Part shown: positions 57,561 to 64,000 of the stretch, piece after piece | Layout: each line of letters begins with the position of its first letter | Numbering within the stretch: position 1 is the stretch's first letter | Source: Pseudomonadota bacterium | GTDB lineage: Bacteria; Pseudomonadota; Gammaproteobacteria; Xanthomonadales; Rhodanobacteraceae | Direction of reading: 5' to 3' | DNA: 64,000 nucleotides | Assembly: GCA_021792975.1 (NCBI GenBank) | Contig: JAJYTR010000001.1 | Location: forward strand, 1-64,000 | Program-made: the position numbers and the translations under genes | Notes under the pieces: generated by a model | What the model saw: the letters and a program-made list of their open reading frames with translations, nothing else | What the model was told of the DNA's origin: nothing | The model's database searches: none

Positions 57561-58448
57561 ATGGCACGCGACACTCTTGCCCTGGCACTGCTGCAGCAGC
57601 GCGATCACGGTTCGCCCGCCGACAACCTCGCCGTCATCGAGTCGGAATTGCGCGCCGCCGCCGCCGATGGCGCCCGCCTGGTGCTGCTGCAGGAATTGCA
57701 TAACGGGCCCTATTTCTGCCAGCACGAGGCGGTGGCCGAGTTCGACCGCGCCGAGCCCATCCCTGGCCCCAGCACGCAGAAGCTGGCCGCGCTGGCCGCG
57801 GAACTCGGGCTGGTCATCGTGGCGTCGCTGTTCGAGCGGCGGGCATCCGGGCTCTACCACAACACCGCGGTGATTCTCGACAACACTGCAGGAATCGTCG
57901 GTAAGTATCAGAAAATGCACATACCGGACGATCCCGGGTTTTACGAGAAGTTCTATTTCACGCCGGGGGATACGGGATTCGAGCCGATCGACACTTCGGT
58001 GGGCAGGCTGGGCGTGCTGGTGTGCTGGGACCAGTGGTATCCCGAAGCAGCGCGGTTGATGGCCATGCGCGGCGCCGAGATCCTGCTCTACCCCACCGCC
58101 ATCGGCTGGGATCCTACCGACAGCGAGGCCGAGCAGCGGCGTCAGCGGGAAGCCTGGCTCACCGTGCAGCGCGGCCACGCGGTGGCCAACGGTCTGCCGC
58201 TGGCCGCCTGCAATCGTACCGGCCGCGAGCCGCATCCGGCGGGCGGTGCCGGCATCGAATTCTGGGGCAGCAGCTTCGTGTGCGGTCCGCAGGGTGAACT
58301 GCTGGCGCAGGCCGGTGTCAGTGGTCCCGCGCGCGTGCACGCGGAAATCGATCTGCGGCGCAGCGAACACGTGCGGCGCATCTGGCCCTTCCTGCGCGAC
58401 CGCCGCATCGACGCCTACGGTGATCTTCTGCGCCGGTATCGCGACTGA
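57561..58448 (+). CDS. aguB: N-carbamoylputrescine amidase
   Basis: Nitrilase family 'LLQELHNGPYFCQHE', 'YQKMHIPDDPGFYEKFYFTPGDTGF', 'LVCWDQWYPEAARL'. Confidence 0.96.
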   Translation: MARDTLALALLQQRDHGSPADNLAVIESELRAAAADGARLVLLQELHNGPYFCQHEAVAEFDRAEPIPGPSTQKLAALAAELGLVIVASLFERRASGLYHNTAVILDNTAGIVGKYQKMHIPDDPGFYEKFYFTPGDTGFEPIDTSVGRLGVLVCWDQWYPEAARLMAMRGAEILLYPTAIGWDPTDSEAEQRRQREAWLTVQRGHAVANGLPLAACNRTGREPHPAGGAGIEFWGSSFVCGPQGELLAQAGVSGPARVHAEIDLRRSEHVRRIWPFLRDRRIDAYGDLLRRYRD

Positions 58449-59668
58449 TGGACAGCAGCACGGCGGCGCCGCATCAGGAGGTCCTTCCCGTCCAGCCGAT
58501 GCTGCACCTCGAACGCGGAGGTGTCCGTTTCGTCCTGCTGGGTACCGCGCATGTGTCCAGGCAGAGCGCCGAAGCCGTACGGGCGCTGCTGGCCGAAGAA
58601 AGTTTCGATGCGGTCGCGATCGAATTGTGCGCCAGCCGCGCCGAAGCGCTGCGCGACCCCGACGCCATGCGCCAGATGGACCTGTTCCGTGTGGTGCGCG
58701 AAGGCAAGGTCGGAATGGTCGCCGCCAGTCTGGCACTGGGTGCATTCCAGCGCCGCATCGCCGAGCGCTTCGGCATCGAACCGGGCGCGGAAATGAAGGC
58801 CGCCATGGACGGCGCGCAGCAGCGCGCCCTGCCCTGTTGGCTGATCGACCGTGAAGTCGGCGTCACGCTCAGGCGGGCATGGCGCGGCGTGGGCCTGCGC
58901 GAGCGCATGCGCATACTCGGCGGTCTCGCCGCGGGCGTGCTCGGCGGCGAAGACACCAGCGAGCATGAAATCGAGGCCCTGAAGCAGGGCGACCTGCTCG
59001 AGGATGCCTTCGGCGAGTTCGCCCGCGATTCGGCCGTGCTTTATCGCAGCCTGATCGAGGAACGCGACGCCTACATGGCCCTGCGCCTGCAGCGGTGCGT
59101 ACAGGAGTCGGCCCAGGTGCGCCGCGTACTCGTGGTGGTCGGGGCGGGCCACCTCGCGGGGCTGGGGCGCCAGCTCGAACAGGCCCGCATCGAGCCCGAG
59201 CGGGAACTGCAGGAACTGGAGCGCATTCCGCCTGCAGCGCGCTGGCCGCGGGCGCTGGCCGTGGGGCTGGTTCTGGCGCTGTTCGCCGTGATCGTCTTCG
59301 CGTTCCTGCGCAGTCCGGCACTGGGCCGCGCGGCCGTCCTGGACTGGATCGTCTACACCGCCGGCTTGGCCGCACTGGGGGGAATCCTGGCCGGAGGTCA
59401 TCCGCTGAGCATCCTCGCCGGCGCGGTGGTGGCGCCGTTCAAGCCCATCCGCATCCTGCCGCCCGGAGCGTTCGCCGCCTTGTCCGAACTGATGCTGCGC
59501 CGTCCGCGCGTGGCCGACTTCGAGTCGCTCAAGCGCGAACTTGCACACTGGCGCGGCTGGTGGCGCAACCGCGTGGCGCGGACATTACTGTTGTTCATGC
59601 TGGTGAATCTGGGTGCGCTGGCGGGCGAATACATCGCCGGCATCCGCATCCTGCGCAGCGTGTTCTAG
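58448..59668 (+). CDS. TraB/GumN-type (pheromone shutdown-like) membrane protein
   Basis: 'RFVLLGTAHVSRQSAEAVRALLAEESFDAVAIELCASRAEAL', 'VVGAGHLAGL', C-terminal TM segments; overlaps aguB stop. Confidence 0.9.
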   Translation: MDSSTAAPHQEVLPVQPMLHLERGGVRFVLLGTAHVSRQSAEAVRALLAEESFDAVAIELCASRAEALRDPDAMRQMDLFRVVREGKVGMVAASLALGAFQRRIAERFGIEPGAEMKAAMDGAQQRALPCWLIDREVGVTLRRAWRGVGLRERMRILGGLAAGVLGGEDTSEHEIEALKQGDLLEDAFGEFARDSAVLYRSLIEERDAYMALRLQRCVQESAQVRRVLVVVGAGHLAGLGRQLEQARIEPERELQELERIPPAARWPRALAVGLVLALFAVIVFAFLRSPALGRAAVLDWIVYTAGLAALGGILAGGHPLSILAGAVVAPFKPIRILPPGAFAALSELMLRRPRVADFESLKRELAHWRGWWRNRVARTLLLFMLVNLGALAGEYIAGIRILRSVF

Positions 59669-60088
59669 CCTGAGCCTGCGCGGCATCCGCGTACGCACGC
59701 CGAACTGGGCCGGCTGTCGCGAACCGGCCAGTACCGGCAGCGAGACGCTCCGGCACCCCACCCGCGCCGGAGTGCACGCGATCAGGCTTGAACGCACGCT
59801 CCGCCCCACCCGGGCGGCAAAGCGGTACCCCTTGCGGCGAGAGGCGCGGACGGCCCGACGCCCGATCCGCAACCGGGGCGCGAAGGCAGGCAGTGCGTAC
59901 AGTCCAGCCCCAGTCGCCCCGCGTCCATCGCTCGCGCAGCACGCTCCCCGCCCCAGCGCATGCCGCCGGAAAGCCGTGATCGGCGCCGCGTACGGCTCGA
60001 AGGCGATGCAGCCCATCCCAGGGCCGACCGAGCGGTCGTGTGTCGGGCGTGTAAGCTGAATGAATACTGAATCATCGGCACGAAGGGC

Positions 60089-60129
60089 TTGCAACGCACA
60101 GAGTTAGTGTTATAGTCATATACAACACC
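60089..60129 (+). promoter_or_regulatory. Putative promoter TTGCAA-N16-TATAGT with dyad operator AGTGTT-N12-AACACC across the -10
   Basis: -35 60089-60094, -10 60111-60116; GTGTT(60107-60111)...AACAC(60124-60128); equivalently AGTG-N16-CACC at 60106-60129. Confidence 0.55.
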
Positions 60130-60159
60130 ACATTAGCAACGCGCCAAAACGGAGCCACC

Positions 60160-60288
60160 ATGTACAGCCGACACCCCCGCACACTGAGCGTCCTGGCCGC
60201 GACGCTGATGACCCTGGCCATGCTGGCCGGAATCCGCGCCGGCTTCGAAGTTCCCCAGGGACGCACCCCCATCCCGCTGGTCCATTGA
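60160..60288 (+). CDS. 42-aa secreted-peptide-like ORF (peptide 1)
   Basis: GGAG RBS at 60151; MYSRHPRTLSVLAATLMTLAMLAGIRAGFEVPQGRTPIPLVH*; signal-peptide-like N-terminus. Confidence 0.65.
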   Translation: MYSRHPRTLSVLAATLMTLAMLAGIRAGFEVPQGRTPIPLVH

Positions 60289-60301
60289 TCCGGAGTCCAC
60301 C

Positions 60302-60433
60302 ATGAACATCGCCCGATTGGCAGTCCTGCTTGCCGCCGCGCTGATGACCGTGCTGATGGTTGCCAGCGTTCGCGCCGGATTCAGCGGCAGCCCGCAGGGC
60401 CCGACGGTGGCTGCACAGACGCGACCGGCCTGA
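60302..60433 (+). CDS. 43-aa secreted-peptide-like ORF (peptide 2, paralogue of peptide 1)
   Basis: MNIARLAVLLAAALMTVLMVASVRAGFSGSPQGPTVAAQTRPA*; shares RAGF and PQGxT with peptide 1. Confidence 0.65.
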   Translation: MNIARLAVLLAAALMTVLMVASVRAGFSGSPQGPTVAAQTRPA

Positions 60434-60445
60434 GGTCCTGCCGCC

Positions 60446-60694
60446 ATGTGCGCCAGAACCGAACTGCTGGCCGCGTTCGCGGCGGTGCTGCTCGCCAGCC
60501 TTTCGCTGGGGGTGGTGCGGGCCGGTTGCGAGGCGGGCGTACTGCAGGACCGGGTTCATGCGGGCACGACGCACCCGGTGCGCACCGGGTGGGCGATGCC
60601 GCATGCCGCCGCGGAAACCAACGATCGCGCCGGCGCCGGCCTGGAAACCGGCATGCCCTACTATTCCTTCGCCGCGCGCAGTCTGCATTTCTGA
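60446..60694 (+). CDS. 82-aa exported protein (peptide 3) with the same N-terminal pattern
   Basis: MCARTELLAAFAAVLLASLSLGVVRAGCEAGVLQDRVHAG... Confidence 0.6.
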   Translation: MCARTELLAAFAAVLLASLSLGVVRAGCEAGVLQDRVHAGTTHPVRTGWAMPHAAAETNDRAGAGLETGMPYYSFAARSLHF

Positions 60695-60706
60695 CGGATC
60701 CCGACC

Positions 60707-61078
60707 ATGAGCGTCACCTGGAACGACAGCGTCCCCATCTACCGTCAGCTGCGCGACCGCGTGGTGGCGATGATCCTCGATGGCGTGCTGAAGGAAGGTG
60801 ATGCGCTGCCCTCGGTGCGCCAGGTGGCAGCCGATTTCCAGATCAATCCGTTGACCGTATCCAAGGCCTACCAGGAGCTGGTGGACGAGACGCTGGTGGA
60901 AAAGCGCCGCGGGCTCGGCATGTACGTCACCGAGGGCGCACGCAGCAAGCTGCTGGGCAGCGAGCGCGAGCGCTTCCTGCGTGACGAGTGGCCCGCCCTG
61001 CTGGAGCGCATCCGGCGCATGGGCCTGGACCCCGCAACCCTGCTCGAGGCCGACGGCCACAAGGAGAACGAGGCATGA
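60707..61078 (+). CDS. GntR family transcriptional regulator, YtrA subfamily
   Basis: 'PIYRQLRDRVVAMILDGVLKEGDALPSVRQVAADFQINPLTVSKAYQELVDETLVEKRRGLGMYV'; short C-terminal domain. Confidence 0.94.
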   Translation: MSVTWNDSVPIYRQLRDRVVAMILDGVLKEGDALPSVRQVAADFQINPLTVSKAYQELVDETLVEKRRGLGMYVTEGARSKLLGSERERFLRDEWPALLERIRRMGLDPATLLEADGHKENEA

Positions 61079-61932
61079 GTGCAGTCATCCAGGCACACGG
61101 CCTGCGCAAGCGGTACCGCAACACCGAGGCCTTGCGCGGTGTCGATTTCACAATCGAGTCCGGACGCATCGTGGGCCTGATCGGCCCCAACGGGGCGGGC
61201 AAGACCACCGCGCTGAAAGCCATCCTCGGCCTCACCGAGTTCGAAGGCCGGCTCGATGTACTGGGGCACGATCCGCGCGTCGGGCGCGAGCGGATGATGC
61301 GCGATGTGAGCTTCATCGCCGACGTGGCCGTGCTGCCGCGCTGGATCCGCGTGCGGCAGGTCGTCGATTTCGTCGCCGGCGTGCATCCACGTTTCGATCG
61401 CGCGCGCTGCGAGGCTTTCCTGGCGCGCACCAAGCTGCTGCAGAACGCGCGCGTACGCGAACTTTCCAAAGGCATGATCGTGCAGCTGCATCTGGCGCTG
61501 GTGATGGCGATCGACGCCCGCCTGCTGGTGCTGGACGAGCCCACGCTGGGGCTGGACCTGCTGTATCGCAAGCAGTTCTACCAGAGCCTGCTCGAGGATT
61601 ACTTCGACGAGCAGCGCACCATCCTGATCACCACCCACCAGGTCGAAGAAATCGAGCATATCCTCAGCGACGTGATGTTCATCCGCGAAGGCAGCATCAC
61701 GCTGCAAAGCGACATGGACAGCTTGGGCGAGCGCTATGCCGAGGTCATGGTCAACCCCGAACAGGGCGACGCCGCGCGCGCATTGAAACCACTGAGCGAG
61801 CGCAGCGTGTTTGGCCGGAGCGTGTTCTTGTTCGATGGCGTCGCGCGCGCGCAGTTGCAGACACTGGGTGAAGTGCGCCGGCCTTCGCTGGCCGACATTT
61901 TCGTGGCCTCCATGCAAGGATCCTACGCATGA
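61075..61932 (+). CDS. ABC transporter ATP-binding protein
   Basis: Walker A GPNGAGKTT, signature LSKGM, Walker B LLVLDEPTLGLD; ATGA overlap with GntR gene. Confidence 0.95.
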   Translation: MSAVIQAHGLRKRYRNTEALRGVDFTIESGRIVGLIGPNGAGKTTALKAILGLTEFEGRLDVLGHDPRVGRERMMRDVSFIADVAVLPRWIRVRQVVDFVAGVHPRFDRARCEAFLARTKLLQNARVRELSKGMIVQLHLALVMAIDARLLVLDEPTLGLDLLYRKQFYQSLLEDYFDEQRTILITTHQVEEIEHILSDVMFIREGSITLQSDMDSLGERYAEVMVNPEQGDAARALKPLSERSVFGRSVFLFDGVARAQLQTLGEVRRPSLADIFVASMQGSYA

Positions 61933-62900
61933 ACACCATGCATTGGCTGCTGAAACGCGAATTCTGGGAACACCGTGGCGGCTTCTTCTGGGCGCCACTG
62001 TGGACGGGCGCGGCGGTGTTGGCGCTCACCCTGCTCGGCCTGTTCGCCGGCGAGGTGCGCATGCTGCAGGCCGGCGACGGCGCATCGAACTCGGCCCTCT
62101 CCATGCTGTTTTTTTCCGAGCAGACGCCCGGGCAGATCGAACACGCTGCCAAACTGCTCAATGGCTCGCTGCTCGGTGTGAACGCGCTGTTCGGCCTGGT
62201 CATGGGCGTCGTGCTGTTTTTCTATCTGCTGGGCGCGCTGTACGACGACCGCAGGGATCGCAGTGTGCTGTTCTGGAAATCGCTGCCCGTATCCGATGCC
62301 GGCACGGTGATCAGCAAGGCGCTGATGGCGACGGTGCTGATCCCGTTCCTGGTGTTCGGCCTGATGCTGGTTACCTGGCTGCTGCTGCAGATCCTGTTCA
62401 GCGTATTCGTACTGATCCATGGCGGCAGCCCGTGGACGCTGATCTGGGGGCAGCACAGCTTGCTGCCGATGCTCGCCGTGATGCTCGCAGACCTGCCCGC
62501 GCACATGCTGTGGAGCCTGCTGGCGGTCGGCTGGTTGCTGTTGTGCTCGGCGGCGGTGCGCAGCAAACCCTTTCTGTGGGCGGTGCTGATCCCCGTACTG
62601 GCTGGTATCGCCAATGGCTGGATCGGCCTGATGGGCGTGCCCAATCTGCCCGCATGGTTCGTGTGGCGCGAAGGCATTGCGCGGATGCTGTTGGGCATGC
62701 TGGGTCTTTACGGCACCTGGGGGCAGACCCGCTCCGTCGGCGACGGGGCATTGCGCAGCGGCAGCATTTTCGGCTGGGAGGCGGCCGGGCGCGGGCTCGG
62801 CGCACTCTATGCGTCGCCGGAGCTGTGGATCGGCGCCCTGGTGGGTATCGCGATGATTGCTGGCGCAGTGTGGTTCCGGCGCCGCAGCAGCGAAGCGTGA
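61929..62900 (+). CDS. ABC-2 type transporter permease
   Basis: MNTMHWLLKREFWEHRGGFFWAPLWTGAAVLALTLLGLF; about six TM segments; ATGA overlap with ATPase gene. Confidence 0.9.
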   Translation: MNTMHWLLKREFWEHRGGFFWAPLWTGAAVLALTLLGLFAGEVRMLQAGDGASNSALSMLFFSEQTPGQIEHAAKLLNGSLLGVNALFGLVMGVVLFFYLLGALYDDRRDRSVLFWKSLPVSDAGTVISKALMATVLIPFLVFGLMLVTWLLLQILFSVFVLIHGGSPWTLIWGQHSLLPMLAVMLADLPAHMLWSLLAVGWLLLCSAAVRSKPFLWAVLIPVLAGIANGWIGLMGVPNLPAWFVWREGIARMLLGMLGLYGTWGQTRSVGDGALRSGSIFGWEAAGRGLGALYASPELWIGALVGIAMIAGAVWFRRRSSEA

Positions 62901-62969
62901 CCGCCCGAACGACTGGTGCTGCTCCATGCAGCGCCAGTCCGACAAAGCCTCAGCAGGTGCCCCGCAAGA

Positions 62970-63377
62970 TCATTTCTTGGTATTCGGTTGCGCCTGCGCG
63001 TTGACCACGGTCAATTTGCCATCGAGCTCGGCATAGCCCTTGAAGCCGAAGGTTACCTGCAGGCCGGCGAACCAGCGCAACTGGGTGTCCTTGACCCCCG
63101 ATTCTCGGCTCGGCTTGAGCAGGACCGTCTTCGGCAGTTTCTTCTGTTCGTCCAGGTAGCGGAAATGGCTGGCCAGGTCTTCGGGCGACAGCAGTGCGCC
63201 ATCCAGCAGGAACTGGCCGTTTTTGTAGGTCTCGAGCGTCATGTCGAAGTGCTGCGGCACGTTGGCCGTGACCGGGGCGCCGCTGCGCACGTTACCGTTG
63301 CAGCCGGCCAGCAGCAGCGCCGCCGCCAGGGTGCCGGCCGCCAGCGTCGCGCGCGGGAAAAGCTTGCGGGATGACAT
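62970..63377 (-). CDS. Putative lipoprotein of unknown function
   Basis: Lipobox in MSSRKLFPRATLAAGTLAAALLLAGCNG. Confidence 0.8.
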   Translation of the reverse strand: MSSRKLFPRATLAAGTLAAALLLAGCNGNVRSGAPVTANVPQHFDMTLETYKNGQFLLDGALLSPEDLASHFRYLDEQKKLPKTVLLKPSRESGVKDTQLRWFAGLQVTFGFKGYAELDGKLTVVNAQAQPNTKK

Positions 63378-63405
63378 CGTGGAAGTACTCCGGAGGATGG
63401 GCATT

Positions 63406-63969
63406 TCAGGCGCGCGGCAGTGTAACGCCACGCTGCCCCTGGTACTTGCCGCCACGGTCACGGTAGCTGATGGCACAGACTTCGTCGGACTCCAGGAACA
63501 GCATCTGCGCCACGCCCTCGTTGGCGTAGATGCGGGCCGGCAGCGGCGTGGTGTTGGAGAACTCCAGCGTCACGTGCCCCTCCCATTCCGGCTCCAGCGG
63601 CGTGACGTTGACGATGATGCCGCAGCGCGCATACGTGCTTTTGCCCAGGCAGATGGTGAGTACGTTGCGCGGGATGCGGAAGTACTCGACCGTGCGTGCG
63701 AGCGCGAACGAATTGGGCGGGATGATGCACTCGCCGGCGCACACGTCGACGAAGCTGCGCGCATCGAAGTGCTTGGGATCGACGATGGTGGTGTTGATAT
63801 TGGTGAATACCTTGAATTCGTCGGCACAGCGCACGTCGTAACCGTAGCTGGAGGTGCCGTAGGACACGATGCGATGTCCGCCGGCTTCGCGCACCTGTCC
63901 GGGCTCGAAAGGCTCGATCATGCCTTGTGCGGCCATGCGGCGGATCCAGTGGTCGGATTTGATGGACAT
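63406..63969 (-). CDS. dcd: dCTP deaminase
   Basis: '[27 protein letters not shown]', '[22 protein letters not shown]', '[55 protein letters not shown]'. Confidence 0.97.
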   Translation of the reverse strand: MSIKSDHWIRRMAAQGMIEPFEPGQVREAGGHRIVSYGTSSYGYDVRCADEFKVFTNINTTIVDPKHFDARSFVDVCAGECIIPPNSFALARTVEYFRIPRNVLTICLGKSTYARCGIIVNVTPLEPEWEGHVTLEFSNTTPLPARIYANEGVAQMLFLESDEVCAISYRDRGGKYQGQRGVTLPRA

Positions 63970-64000
63970 GCGAGCTCCGGCGCCGGCGCGCCTATTCGAT

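Noticed and set aside
59585-60094. 169-aa minus-strand ORF in the intergenic region before the peptide cassette
   Set aside because: Overlaps the TraB-like gene end, no recognisable motif, both strands open because of GC content; likely non-coding

Overview
This is a GC-rich (high-60s %) bacterial chromosomal window. Gene content and synteny point to Gammaproteobacteria, probably Xanthomonadales/Lysobacterales. Most of it is densely packed housekeeping sequence: aat, trxB, ald, ftsK-lolA-rarA, serS, rnd, prfB-lysS, smc-zipA, fadD, acnA, hflD-mnmA-nudJ, clpSA, infA, serC-pheA-aroA-kdsB, uvrC-pgsA-tRNA(Gly-Cys-Leu), folD, guaBA-tadA, rpmJ, aguA-aguB and dcd. There is no CRISPR array, prophage or intact IS. 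The less ordinary signals are: (1) three tandem short secreted-peptide-like ORFs (two too short for the ORF track) sharing an 'RAGF...PQGxT' pattern, with their own promoter and a dyad operator, directly upstream of a YtrA-type GntR regulator, ABC ATPase and ABC permease; (2) a hairpin element, GCGCGATGC[G/C]-CTTCAA-[C/G]GCATCGCGC, in two copies on opposite strands with a compensatory base-pair change, each lying between direct duplications of the neighbouring gene's 3' end (17 bp at lysS, 118 bp at acnA); (3) a PHA-granule-type small gene apparently frameshifted at a CG dinucleotide run; (4) an actinobacterial-like cis-prenyltransferase next to an AT-rich patch; (5) a perfect FNR/ANR-type box upstream of smc; (6) the programmed frameshift in prfB; (7) a formylglycine-generating-enzyme fold that lacks the catalytic cysteines. 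Everything was read by eye, with no database searches.
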